64,000 nucleotides of DNA from assembly GCF_007097245.1 (NCBI RefSeq), contig NZ_VJZT01000012.1:1-64000 (forward strand). The letters are read 5' to 3'. Position numbers and translations under genes: made by a program. Within the stretch, counting starts at the first letter, position 1. Each line of letters opens with the position of its first letter. Below the pieces are notes generated by a model. The model made no database searches. It was not told the DNA's origin and was given only the letters and a program-made list of their open reading frames with translations. Source of the stretch: Flavobacterium restrictum (GTDB lineage: Bacteria; Bacteroidota; Bacteroidia; Flavobacteriales; Flavobacteriaceae). Below, piece by piece: positions 43,399-52,466 of the stretch.

Positions 43399-46300
43399 AT
43401 GAAATACAATCCGAACGAAATAGAAGATAAATGGCAAGAATATTGGAAAACCAATAAAACTTTTGCAGCACAAAATAATTCTGATAAACCAAAATATTAT
43501 GTTTTGGATATGTTTCCGTATCCATCAGGAGCGGGATTACACGTGGGGCATCCGTTGGGTTACATCGCTTCGGATGTGTATTCGAGATACAAAAGACATC
43601 GTGGATTCAATGTTTTGCACCCAATGGGTTACGATAGTTTTGGATTGCCCGCCGAACAATATGCGATTCAAACGGGCCAACGTCCGGAAGATACAACATC
43701 CGTAAATATTGACGGAGGTTTGGACAAGGAAGGAAACCAAATTGCAGGTTATAGAAAACAACTCGACAAAATAGGATTTTCATTCGATTGGAGTCGTGAA
43801 GTACGTACTTCAAATCCGGATTATTACAAACATACGCAGTGGATTTTCATTCAATTATTCAATTCGTGGTACAATAAAAGCACGGACAAAGCCGAGGATA
43901 TTTCGACTTTGGTTTCCATTTTTGAAACAGAAGGAAATGCGAATGTAAATGCCGTTTGCGACGACAATATTGTTACTTTTTCGTCAAGCCAATGGAATGC
44001 ACTTTCGTCAGAAGACCAACAAAAAATATTATTGCAATACCGTTTGACTTATTTAGCTGAAACCGAAGTCAACTGGTGTCCCGGATTGGGAACGGTTTTG
44101 GCGAATGACGAAATCGTAAATGGCGTTTCGGAACGGGGTGGTTTTCCTGTGATTCGCAAGAAAATGACGCAATGGAGTATGCGGATTTCTGCTTATGCAG
44201 AGCGTTTATTGCAAGGTTTGAATGACATTGACTGGAGCGAAAGTATTAAAGAAAGTCAGCGGAATTGGATTGGGAAATCGGTTGGAGCGATGGTTTCTTT
44301 TAATTTGAAGCCAAGAGCCAAGAGCCAAGAGCCAAGAGCTATCGAAGTATTTACTACAAGACCAGATACGATTTTTGGAGTTACGTTTATGACTCTAGCA
44401 CCTGAACACGAATTGGTGGCACAAATCACGACTCCAGAACAAAAATCGGCTGTTGATGCCTATATCGAAAAAACAGCAAAACGTTCCGAAAGAGAGCGTA
44501 TGGCGGATGTAAAAACCATTTCAGGCGTTTTCACGGGAGCGTATGCCGAGCATCCGTTTACGGCAGCACCAATTCCGGTTTGGATTGGGGATTATGTTCT
44601 CGCAGGTTATGGAACTGGCGCTGTTATGGCGGTTCCTTGCGGAGACGAAAGAGATTATGCTTTCGCCAGTTTCTTCAAAGGACAAAACGGAATGCCCGAA
44701 ATCAAGAATATTTTTGATAAAGACATTTCCGAAAGTGCTTTTGGTGCGAAAGAAGGTTTTCAATTGGTAGATTCTGATTTCTTGAATGGATTAGGATACA
44801 AAGAAGCCACCAAAAAAGTCATAGCTGCATTAGAAGAAATAAACCAAGGAAAAGGGAAAATCAATTACCGTTTGCGTGATGCAGTTTTCTCCCGTCAACG
44901 CTATTGGGGCGAACCGTTTCCGGTATATTATGTGAATGGCTTGCCGCAAATGATTGATGCGAAATATTTGCCAATCGTGTTGCCAGAAGTAGAGAAATAT
45001 TTGCCAACCGAAGACGGATTGCCTCCATTAGGAAACGCAACAATTTGGGCTTGGGACAGCGTAAATAATAAAGTTGTTGAAACAAATTTGGTCGACAACA
45101 AAACTATTTTTCCATTAGAATTGAACACAATGCCAGGTTGGGCGGGAAGTTCTTGGTATTGGATGCGTTATATGGATGCACACAATGAAAGTGAATTTGC
45201 CAGCAAAGACGCATTGAACTATTGGGAAAGCGTGGATTTATACATTGGCGGAAGCGAACACGCTACAGGTCACTTATTGTATTCCCGTTTTTGGAACAAA
45301 TTTCTAAAAGACAAAGGTTTTGCACCAACCGAAGAACCCTTCAAAAAGCTGATTAATCAGGGAATGATTTTGGGGCTTTCTGCTATAGTTTATAGAATTG
45401 AAGTGTCTATACTTGGATATTTTGAAATTTTAACTAATGAAAACGGTGAAGAAAAAATAATTTTTGATGGAACTGAGGTTGATTCAATTGTGAAAGAATT
45501 ATTTGTTTCTAAAGAAATCTTAGCGAAGACTTTAGGATTGAAAAATTTAAAAGAATTCGGAGGCGGTGGGTTTAATAAATTATTTACTAAAATACCAAAT
45601 AAGGATGAATTAATCATATACATATATGATAATTTTGGTTTTTCTGAAGAAATAATAAGTGACGTAATTAATAAAAGAAAAAAACTTTTGGAAATTAAAG
45701 CATTTCCTTTGAGTGTTGATGTTGGGAATGTTAATCTTTCGGATGAAATTAGTGATTTAAATGTTCTGAAAAAATGGTCAGGATGGGAGAATGCAAAATT
45801 CTTATTAGATAATAATAAATTGATTTCTGAAAGAGTTGTCGAAAAAATGTCGAAATCCAAATACAATGTAGTAACTCCAGATGATATTTGTAACGAATAC
45901 GGAGCCGATACGTTGCGTTTGTATGAAATGTTTTTAGGACCATTGGAACAAGCGAAACCTTGGAACACTGCAGGAATTTCAGGCGTTTTTGGATTCCTTA
46001 AAAAATTATGGAGGCTTTACTTCGATGAGAATAGCGGTTTAATCGTAAACAACGACGAGCCAACGAAAGACAACTTAAAATCATTGCACAAAACCATCAA
46101 AAAAGTAGCAGAAGATATTGAAGGTTTCTCGTTCAACACTTCGGTTTCGCAGTTTATGATTTGCGTGAATGAATTGTCAACGCAGAATTGTCATTCCCGT
46201 GGGATTTTAGAACCATTAGCGATTTTGATTTCGCCTTATGCACCACATATTGCCGAGGAATTGTGGTGTCAATTATCCTCCCCCAACCCCTCCGAAGGAG

Positions 46301-46569
46301 GGGAGAAAGTACTTCCAAAAGGATATAAAGGAATTTCCGAGCAGCCATTTCCTGTTTTTGAAGCCAAGCATTTGGTAGAATCAGAGAAAGAATATCCAGT
46401 TTCCTTCAACGGAAAAATGCGTTTCACGATGGTTTTGCCTTTGGATTTAACCAAGGAACAAATCGAGGAAATCGTTATGAATGATGAAAGAACCATCAAA
46501 CAATTGGACGGAAAAATACCAAACAAAGTGATTATCGTTCCTGCTAAAATTATTAATTTGGTGGGGTAA
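43399..46569 (+). CDS. leuS: Leucyl-tRNA synthetase, enlarged
   Basis: A 1056-residue class Ia synthetase, about 100 residues longer than I expect for flavobacteria. HIGH-type motif HVGH is at 48-51, the CP1 editing domain starts near 300 (TTRPDTIFGVTFMTL) and KMSKS is at 816-820. The C-terminal domain ends NKVIIVPAKIINLVG. Three additions stand out. A 7-bp tandem repeat encodes residues 304-313 at the edge of the editing domain. A long AT-rich insert lies between about 665 and 810, before KMSKS. A palindromic segment encodes about 958-970. All are in frame, and all catalytic motifs are intact. It ends 2 bases from the convergent deacetylase gene. Confidence 0.95.
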   Translation: MKYNPNEIEDKWQEYWKTNKTFAAQNNSDKPKYYVLDMFPYPSGAGLHVGHPLGYIASDVYSRYKRHRGFNVLHPMGYDSFGLPAEQYAIQTGQRPEDTTSVNIDGGLDKEGNQIAGYRKQLDKIGFSFDWSREVRTSNPDYYKHTQWIFIQLFNSWYNKSTDKAEDISTLVSIFETEGNANVNAVCDDNIVTFSSSQWNALSSEDQQKILLQYRLTYLAETEVNWCPGLGTVLANDEIVNGVSERGGFPVIRKKMTQWSMRISAYAERLLQGLNDIDWSESIKESQRNWIGKSVGAMVSFNLKPRAKSQEPRAIEVFTTRPDTIFGVTFMTLAPEHELVAQITTPEQKSAVDAYIEKTAKRSERERMADVKTISGVFTGAYAEHPFTAAPIPVWIGDYVLAGYGTGAVMAVPCGDERDYAFASFFKGQNGMPEIKNIFDKDISESAFGAKEGFQLVDSDFLNGLGYKEATKKVIAALEEINQGKGKINYRLRDAVFSRQRYWGEPFPVYYVNGLPQMIDAKYLPIVLPEVEKYLPTEDGLPPLGNATIWAWDSVNNKVVETNLVDNKTIFPLELNTMPGWAGSSWYWMRYMDAHNESEFASKDALNYWESVDLYIGGSEHATGHLLYSRFWNKFLKDKGFAPTEEPFKKLINQGMILGLSAIVYRIEVSILGYFEILTNENGEEKIIFDGTEVDSIVKELFVSKEILAKTLGLKNLKEFGGGGFNKLFTKIPNKDELIIYIYDNFGFSEEIISDVINKRKKLLEIKAFPLSVDVGNVNLSDEISDLNVLKKWSGWENAKFLLDNNKLISERVVEKMSKSKYNVVTPDDICNEYGADTLRLYEMFLGPLEQAKPWNTAGISGVFGFLKKLWRLYFDENSGLIVNNDEPTKDNLKSLHKTIKKVAEDIEGFSFNTSVSQFMICVNELSTQNCHSRGILEPLAILISPYAPHIAEELWCQLSSPNPSEGGEKVLPKGYKGISEQPFPVFEAKHLVESEKEYPVSFNGKMRFTMVLPLDLTKEQIEEIVMNDERTIKQLDGKIPNKVIIVPAKIINLVG
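44309..44336 (+). repeat. 7-bp tandem repeat AGCCAAG x4 inside leuS
   Basis: Four perfect AGCCAAG copies, followed by a partial AGC. Seven bases is not a multiple of three, so gain or loss of a single copy would shift the leuS frame. Confidence 0.9.
46277..46304. repeat. Palindromic element inside leuS
   Basis: CCCCTCC (46287-46293) pairs perfectly with GGAGGGG (46297-46303) around GAA, inside a C/G-rich segment unlike its AT-rich surroundings. The string resembles, from memory, a common intergenic palindrome of Bacteroidota. Confidence 0.6.
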
Positions 46570-46571
46570 AT

Positions 46572-47210
46572 TTAGGATAGCGCTTCAAATCGAAAGCCTC
46601 TTTGCTGCAAAGCTTCAATTATTTTGGGCAAGGCATATTTCATATTCACTGCCGCTTTTACGCTGTCGTGAAACACAATAATACTCCCGGATTTTACATT
46701 GTCTAGCACGTTGTTCAAACAAGTTTCGGGAGTTATGGTGGTGTCAAAATCGGCACTCAACACGTCCCACATAATGATTTTATAACCTAGTTTAAGCATT
46801 TGTCGGGCTTGGCTATTTTTTATTTTGCCGTAAGGCGGACGAAATAAAGTGCAACTATCCCGTGTTTGCTCGTTAATTGCAGCATGACATAATTTGGCAT
46901 TTTCGAGATATTCCGTAATGGTAGATTGCCAGCCATTCAAATGATTTTGTGTGTGATTTCCTATAGCGTGTCCTGCCAGAATGGTTTGAATGAAAATATC
47001 GGGTTGTTCTTCGATGTTTTTTCCAATACAAAAAAACGTCGCTTTTATGGCATTTTTTTTTAATTCACTTAAAACCCAAGACGTAACTTCAGGAGTTGGA
47101 CCATCATCAAAAGTAAGGTAAATGGTGTTTTCGCTATTGGGAATATGCCAAATATAGCTGCGGAATAGCTTTTTTATAACCCGATTTGTTTTTGTCCAAT
47201 ACCACCGCAT
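46572..47210 (-). CDS. Polysaccharide deacetylase, NodB family
   Basis: A 212-residue enzyme with the carbohydrate esterase family 4 (NodB) fold. Motif 1 is LTFDDGP with catalytic Asp35 and metal ligand Asp36. Motif 2 is GHAIGNHTQNH with metal-binding histidines. Motif 3 is LFRPPYGK, and later WDVLSADFD and SIIVFHDS are seen. It removes N- or O-acetyl groups from glycans such as peptidoglycan or chitin-like sugars; the exact substrate is unknown. There is no clear signal peptide, although the N-terminus is basic and hydrophobic. Convergent with leuS, almost touching. Confidence 0.9.
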   Translation of the reverse strand: MRWYWTKTNRVIKKLFRSYIWHIPNSENTIYLTFDDGPTPEVTSWVLSELKKNAIKATFFCIGKNIEEQPDIFIQTILAGHAIGNHTQNHLNGWQSTITEYLENAKLCHAAINEQTRDSCTLFRPPYGKIKNSQARQMLKLGYKIIMWDVLSADFDTTITPETCLNNVLDNVKSGSIIVFHDSVKAAVNMKYALPKIIEALQQRGFRFEALS

Positions 47211-47245
47211 ATTCTTCCTGTTTTTTTTCGGGAATAAAGATAAAA

Positions 47246-47276
47246 AAAATGTAGCACTATTTTCATAGTGCTACAT
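47246..47276 (-). terminator. Terminator of the DUF2723 gene
   Basis: ATGTAGCACTAT (47249-47260) pairs perfectly with ATAGTGCTACAT (47265-47276). On the minus strand a T-run follows. Confidence 0.85.
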
Positions 47277-47305
47277 TCATTTACAAATAGGCCTTGTTCT
47301 GTTTT

Positions 47306-50300
47306 TTATTCTTTTTCACGACCAAATCGTTCAAAAATATTAACATAGGTATTGAACTGGATTTTGTTTTTGTTGTAAAACGCTACATCTTTACTTTCTT
47401 TCATCACGGTCAATAAACTGCGATAACGCTCAATATCGGTTATAATATCAATTGCGATATCAGTTTGTTCAGATGGGGCTAATTTGCTGTAATAGTTAAG
47501 ATTTTCTTGGTATTTTTGAATTAATTTATTCAAAAGATCGTGTGCTTTTCCAGTTTCGCCCACATCATAATACCCTTTGGCAAAAGGTTCTAAAAGGGAG
47601 TAATATCCAAATTTCTCCAACGGCATTTTGTCCATAGCCAAATCAATAATTTGTTTTGCTTTGTCCAATTTTCCTTCCAGAATTAATTGATTCATTAATC
47701 GAGACAAGTACGAACGGTAATTGATACTGTTTTTTCTCGTTTCGGGATCGTGGTAAATGGTAAGGCTTTCGCTGTTGCCCCAGTCCATTTTCATGATATT
47801 GGCGTACATTTTGTCAGAATCAATCATTCCCATATCAAGCGGGCTGCCGTCTTTAGGAAACGTTGTTTTTAGGGGCACTAATTTATAAGCCATTCCTACA
47901 AGTTGAAGGTAATCCTTCATCCATAGAAAATCTTCGGCATCATAGGCACCGGTGCTAAAATAAATGGGTCTTTTCCAGTTGTTATTGGCAATAATATCAA
48001 GCATCATCAACCTATTTTTGTACAAAGCGCTTCCTTTGATGTCGATATCAATATAAGGAACGATAGAATCATTGTATTTTGAAGCCACAACTTTGTTTTT
48101 GATGATTTCATTTTTATCAACCGGAATTCTAATTTTATTGGTTGGGAAAAAATGAATCGTTTGTCCGTTTTGCAATTCAACGGTCGATTTTGGATTTTTA
48201 ATAAACCGAATCAAATCTTTCAGATCCCAGCGGCTTTCGACTTTTTGAATATAAGCTACATAATCCAATTTATCGCCCACATAATCCTCGTGATTAAAGG
48301 AAATAGGCAAAGGTTCAGCATCGTAGGTTTTGGTTTTCATTTGGTCAATATACCAATCGGTCATGAAGAGGCTCGTGTTCACAATTTTTACATCGGTTCT
48401 TACTTTTTCAATTTCTTGGGCGTACCAAAGTGGAAAGGTATCGTTGTCACCAATGGTAAATAATATGGCATTAGGATCGCAGGAATTCAAGTAGGCTTTT
48501 GCCAATGCTACTGCGGTGTAGCGATTAGAGCGATCGTGATCATCCCAGTTTTGAGAAGCCATAAGCACCGGAGCGGCAAGTAAACTAGCGGCAATTAATA
48601 CTGGACCAGCGATTTTTGGAGCCAAGTATTTTTGGGCACTTTCGTACAAAGCATAGACTCCAAATCCAATCCAAATAGCAAATACATAAAAGGAGCCTAC
48701 CAAGGCATAGTCTCTTTCTCGTGGTTCAAAAGGGCGTTCGTTCAAGTAAATTTTAAGCGCAATTCCTGTAAATAAAAACAAGGCTAAAAGCACATAAAAA
48801 CTTTTTAAATCCTTATTGGCATGATACATTAATCCTATGAGCCCCAGCAAAAATGGCAGAAAAAAATATACATTTCGTCCTTTGTTATTCAGAACATCCG
48901 AAGGCAAATTGTCTTGCGAACCCAAGTGCAGTTGATCCATAAATTTGATACCGCTAATCCAATTTCCGTCGAGATTGTCGTATTTTCCTTGAACATCACT
49001 TTGTCGTCCTACAAAATTCCACATCAAATACCTCCAATACATATACCCAAATTGGTATTCGAACATAAAACTTAAATTATCAACTGTAGTTGGTTTTTCG
49101 ATGATTAAAAAATCGCCATAACTCTTTAAAAACTTCACATAACCTTCGTTGTCAATTTGTTTTTGAGCATAAGCAGTTCTGAATTCGGCTACTGTTTTTT
49201 CTATTTCATTGCGCAATTGTGCTGTCGCTTTATTGAGTTCTTCTTCGGTCAATTGACTTGGATCCACACCATATTTAGGCAAATCATCTTCGTAAGCATA
49301 ATCAGGATTTATTTTGAATGCAGGCGGATTGGTAAAATTCATATAGTTTTCTACATGCTCCGTGCTCCACAATCTTGGCAAAATCGTTTTTTGATTGTCG
49401 TCGCTGTTTTGTTCCGCTTTGATGTAGTTATTTACAATGACATATTTACCGGTTTTGTAATCTCTTTCGTAGTTGGGTGCTTTGTCTAAATAGGGATTGT
49501 TTTTGTCCAAACCTCCAAAAGTCTCGGTGTATTGCGGGCCATAAAACAATGGATTTGATCCGTATTGTTCCCTGTTATAATACGCAAGAACCTCTCTAGC
49601 ATCCGATGGTTTGTTCTCATTGATAACAACATTCGCATTGGCACGAATAGGCAACATCATCCAAGTAGAGAATCCTATCAAAATAAACAAAACACACAAA
49701 ATCAATGTATTGTACTGCACAAGTCCTTTGTCATGCGTGAATTTTAATCCAAAATAGAAAAAAGCAATTAGCAATAATGCTACTGCAATAGTTCCTGAAT
49801 CAAAAGGCATTCCTAAATCGTTGACCATAAAAACTTCGGTTTTACCAAAGAAAGCCATCGTTAACGGAAGCAACAATTTGAATATAAAAAGCAATATAGA
49901 AACCACTACGACATTAGCAATTATAAAATTCTTGAGGGTGACTACTTTATAATGCTTAAAAAAGTATAAGAAACCAATAGCTGGAATCGTCAATAAAGCC
50001 ATAAAATGCACCCCAAACGAAAGTCCAATAACTAACGAAATAATAAGCAACCATTTATTACCTCTTGGCGTATCCATATCCTGCTCCCAGCGCAATCCAA
50101 GCCAAAAAAGTAAGGCAATAAACAGGGAGGCCATAGCATATACCTCGGCTTCAACGGCATTGAACCAAAAACTATCCGAGAACGTGTAGGCCAAGGCGCC
50201 CACCATCGAACTCCCAAGTATCACAATGGCATTACTTTGTGTCAATTCCTCGGTAGCTATAGCTTCTGGATTTGAATTTGTAATGCGGACAATGATTTTT

Positions 50301-50617
50301 TTCAAAATCATGGAACTAGACCAATACATAAACAATATGGCAAAAGCACTCGAAAAAACAGACATCATATTTACCATCAAAGCAATATGTTTATCATCTA
50401 TGGCAAACATTGCAAAAAAAGCGCCTATCATTTGAAACAAAGGAGCTCCAGGTGGGTGACCAACCTCTAGTTTTGCTGCCGTAGCAATATACTCGCCACA
50501 ATCCCAAAAACTCATAGAAGGTTCAACGGTGAGAGTATAGGTTAGTAATGCGATCCCAAATGCCAACCAACCTAAAATTGTATTCCACTTATTGAAATTG
50601 AATGTTGCCTTATTCAT
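47306..50617 (-). CDS. DUF2723 (GT117-type) multispanning membrane protein
   Basis: A 1103-residue protein. Residues 1-330 and about 560-690 hold the membrane helices, 10-12 in all. An early WDCGEYIATAAKLEVGHPPGAP motif has the acidic residue in the position used by GT-C glycosyltransferases. The C-terminal ~400 residues are soluble and include IGDNDTFPLWYAQE and a final TPR-like helical part. DUF2723 proteins resemble protein O-mannosyltransferases and are classed near GT117. In Bacteroidota they are candidates for protein or lipid glycosylation. Single gene with its own terminator. Confidence 0.87.
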   Translation of the reverse strand: MNKATFNFNKWNTILGWLAFGIALLTYTLTVEPSMSFWDCGEYIATAAKLEVGHPPGAPLFQMIGAFFAMFAIDDKHIALMVNMMSVFSSAFAILFMYWSSSMILKKIIVRITNSNPEAIATEELTQSNAIVILGSSMVGALAYTFSDSFWFNAVEAEVYAMASLFIALLFWLGLRWEQDMDTPRGNKWLLIISLVIGLSFGVHFMALLTIPAIGFLYFFKHYKVVTLKNFIIANVVVVSILLFIFKLLLPLTMAFFGKTEVFMVNDLGMPFDSGTIAVALLLIAFFYFGLKFTHDKGLVQYNTLILCVLFILIGFSTWMMLPIRANANVVINENKPSDAREVLAYYNREQYGSNPLFYGPQYTETFGGLDKNNPYLDKAPNYERDYKTGKYVIVNNYIKAEQNSDDNQKTILPRLWSTEHVENYMNFTNPPAFKINPDYAYEDDLPKYGVDPSQLTEEELNKATAQLRNEIEKTVAEFRTAYAQKQIDNEGYVKFLKSYGDFLIIEKPTTVDNLSFMFEYQFGYMYWRYLMWNFVGRQSDVQGKYDNLDGNWISGIKFMDQLHLGSQDNLPSDVLNNKGRNVYFFLPFLLGLIGLMYHANKDLKSFYVLLALFLFTGIALKIYLNERPFEPRERDYALVGSFYVFAIWIGFGVYALYESAQKYLAPKIAGPVLIAASLLAAPVLMASQNWDDHDRSNRYTAVALAKAYLNSCDPNAILFTIGDNDTFPLWYAQEIEKVRTDVKIVNTSLFMTDWYIDQMKTKTYDAEPLPISFNHEDYVGDKLDYVAYIQKVESRWDLKDLIRFIKNPKSTVELQNGQTIHFFPTNKIRIPVDKNEIIKNKVVASKYNDSIVPYIDIDIKGSALYKNRLMMLDIIANNNWKRPIYFSTGAYDAEDFLWMKDYLQLVGMAYKLVPLKTTFPKDGSPLDMGMIDSDKMYANIMKMDWGNSESLTIYHDPETRKNSINYRSYLSRLMNQLILEGKLDKAKQIIDLAMDKMPLEKFGYYSLLEPFAKGYYDVGETGKAHDLLNKLIQKYQENLNYYSKLAPSEQTDIAIDIITDIERYRSLLTVMKESKDVAFYNKNKIQFNTYVNIFERFGREKE

Positions 50618-50804
50618 GTAGTAAAAATTGTTTTATTTTTGAGTTACAAAGAAAATGTTTTTTTGTGTAACGATACAATCATTAACAATTTTTTCTAAAA
50701 AAGTATTTCTAGAGGGTAACTTTCTGAAAGCAAGTTATTTCTAATTTTCAACACAACAGTTTTCGATTTAAAATATTTTTTTTTGAATAAAAAGCGTTCA
50801 AAAA

Positions 50805-50835
50805 TTTGTACAACTTAAAATTTGTTATAAATTTG
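50805..50835 (+). promoter_or_regulatory. Promoter of tRNA-Gln
   Basis: TTTG (50805-50808), exactly 19 bases, then TAAATTTG (50828-50835). This is the clearest consensus promoter in the window. Confidence 0.75.
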
Positions 50836-50858
50836 CACTCGCTTAACAGCAACGAAAT

Positions 50859-50929
50859 TGGTCTATGGTGTAATGGTAACACAACTGTTTTTGGTGCAGT
50901 CTTTCAAGGTTCGAGTCCTTGTAGACCAA
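50859..50929 (+). tRNA. tRNA-Gln (anticodon TTG)
   Basis: A full cloverleaf of 71 bases. The acceptor arm is TGGTCTA with TAGACCA, the anticodon arm ACTGT-TTTTGGT-GCAGT with anticodon TTG, and the T arm CAAGG-TTCGAGT-CCTTG. The discriminator base is A and CCA is not encoded. It reads CAA and CAG codons. It has a strong promoter before it and a terminator after it. Confidence 0.96.
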
Positions 50930-50938
50930 CAAAAAAAA

Positions 50939-50967
50939 CCTCTCAAAATTTTGAGAGGTTTTTTTAT
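50939..50967 (+). terminator. Terminator of tRNA-Gln
   Basis: Perfect palindrome CCTCTCAAAATTTTGAGAGG (50939-50958) followed by a T-run. Confidence 0.85.
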
Positions 50968-50992
50968 GCTTTTTTTTAAGGTTTTAAAGAAC

Positions 50993-51817
50993 TTATATTT
51001 TAAATGTAATTACTGGTTTTACGGTATGATTCACAAGATCTTCGGTGATACTTCCGTTAAAAAAATGAGCTAATCCTGTGCGTCCATGACTGCAAATCCC
51101 AATCAAATCAGCATTGATACTATTGGTAAAATTGATAATTCCTTTTTCGATGTTCGAATCGTTATAGGTTTGCAAAGTATAGTTTGAAATATCAAATTCA
51201 GCTATAAAATCATTCATGATTTTAGTCGCCACAGATGTAGTTTTAAAACTATTTGGCGTACAAATCATCACTAAATTTATCCTTGCGTTAAATAACGCAG
51301 CAAATTCAATCATTTTTCGGAACGGTTTTTTGGACTCTTTAGAAAAATCGGAAGCAAAAACAAAGTCGGAAGTAATGAAATCGCCGTGGTCTTTTTTAAT
51401 AACCAGCACTGGAATAGTAGACAGCCGAACTACTTTTTCAGTATTAGACCCTATAAATATCTCTTCCATGCCTGCTACACCATGCGAACCCATTACAATT
51501 AAATCTACTTCGTTTTTTTTAGTATAATTCAATATTCCCGAAAAAGCCTTCTCAAATTGAACCACTTCTCTAATTACAATTCCGTCTAAATAAGGGCTGC
51601 TTTTGATTTTTTCAAAAGTTTCATGTGCCTTTCTCATAAACAACATCACTTCGGGAATACTGGCACCGCCGGTTGTAGCGTCACTCATTTGCCCTGGCAA
51701 TTCCAGCATGTGAAGCAAAGCAATTTCGGCATTATTGTTTTTTGCAATTTGGGCTGCCACTTTTAATGCGTCTTCGGCATAGGCAGAAAAATCGGTTGGG
51801 ACTAAAATTCGTTTCAT
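50993..51817 (-). CDS. Universal stress protein, two tandem UspA domains
   Basis: A 274-residue cytoplasmic protein with two UspA folds (1-145 and about 150-272). The nucleotide-binding loop G-2X-G-9X-G(S/N) is present in domain 1 (GSHGVAGMEEIFIGSN) and domain 2 (CSHGRTGLAHFFNGSI), so both may bind ATP. Tandem Usp proteins aid survival under starvation or oxidative stress. It lies between tRNA-Gln and the rimP operon, divergent from rimP. Confidence 0.92.
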   Translation of the reverse strand: MKRILVPTDFSAYAEDALKVAAQIAKNNNAEIALLHMLELPGQMSDATTGGASIPEVMLFMRKAHETFEKIKSSPYLDGIVIREVVQFEKAFSGILNYTKKNEVDLIVMGSHGVAGMEEIFIGSNTEKVVRLSTIPVLVIKKDHGDFITSDFVFASDFSKESKKPFRKMIEFAALFNARINLVMICTPNSFKTTSVATKIMNDFIAEFDISNYTLQTYNDSNIEKGIINFTNSINADLIGICSHGRTGLAHFFNGSITEDLVNHTVKPVITFKI

Positions 51818-51899
51818 AATTTAGGGGTTATTTCATGAGAAAATCCTTTATTTTAAATCTACTTTAAAGATAAGAAATATTTTTACAGCAATCAAATAT

Positions 51900-51927
51900 T
51901 TTGATTTATAAAAAAACACTATATTTG
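51900..51927 (+). promoter_or_regulatory. Promoter of rimP-nusA-infB
   Basis: TTTG (51900-51903), 16 bases, then TATATTTG (51920-51927). Transcription would start near 51934, giving a leader of about 55 bases that contains the hairpin at 51956-51975. Confidence 0.6.
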
Positions 51928-51955
51928 CACCGTTATTTATTAAAACTTAAGTAAT

Positions 51956-51981
51956 GAGGGGACTAATGTCCCCTCTTTTTA
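51956..51981 (+). terminator. Terminator-like hairpin in the rimP leader
   Basis: GAGGGGAC (51956-51963) pairs perfectly with GTCCCCTC (51968-51975) around TAAT, followed by TTTTTAT. It lies between the promoter and the rimP ATG (51989), so it can act as an attenuator. No plus-strand gene upstream needs it, because tRNA-Gln has its own terminator. Confidence 0.75.
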
Positions 51982-51988
51982 TAAAAAT

Positions 51989-52453
51989 ATGACATTTAAA
52001 GAAAAGGTAAATACGGTATTAGAAGAATGTCTTTTGGATAAGCCATCAATTTTTTTAATTGACTTAATCATAACAGATTCCTTTAAGGTAATCGTGAATT
52101 TAGATGGCGACAATGGGGTTGCTTTGCAAGATTGCATTGATGTAAGTCGTGCAATTGATGCCAATTTGGACAGAGAAGAGCAAGATTATTCTCTAGAAGT
52201 AGCGTCAGTTGGAGTGGGTTCGCCTTTAAAAATGATTCGCCAATATAAAAAAAACGTTGGCAGAACGTTAATTGTTAAGACAACAACTCAAAATATCGAA
52301 GCCGAAATAATAGAAGCTACCGATGATTTTATAATTTTGTCTTGGATGGCTAGAGAACCCAAAAAAATAGGAAAAGGAAAAGAAACGGTGCAAAAAACAC
52401 AGGAAATTCCCTATTCAGAAATAAAAGAAGCAATTGTTACAGTAACATTTTAA
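51989..52453 (+). CDS. rimP: Ribosome maturation factor RimP
   Basis: A 154-residue protein needed for maturation of the 30S subunit. The N-terminal domain has [35 protein letters not shown], the family core, and the C-terminal domain is SH3-like (about 85-154). First gene of rimP-nusA-infB. Confidence 0.93.
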   Translation: MTFKEKVNTVLEECLLDKPSIFLIDLIITDSFKVIVNLDGDNGVALQDCIDVSRAIDANLDREEQDYSLEVASVGVGSPLKMIRQYKKNVGRTLIVKTTTQNIEAEIIEATDDFIILSWMAREPKKIGKGKETVQKTQEIPYSEIKEAIVTVTF

Positions 52454-52466
52454 TTAAAGAGTTCGC

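Noticed and set aside
45390..45968. 192-codon minus-strand frame opposite the leuS insert
   Set aside because: A shadow frame: the plus-strand frame is continuous with the catalytic core of LeuRS through KMSKS. It has no start context or domain.
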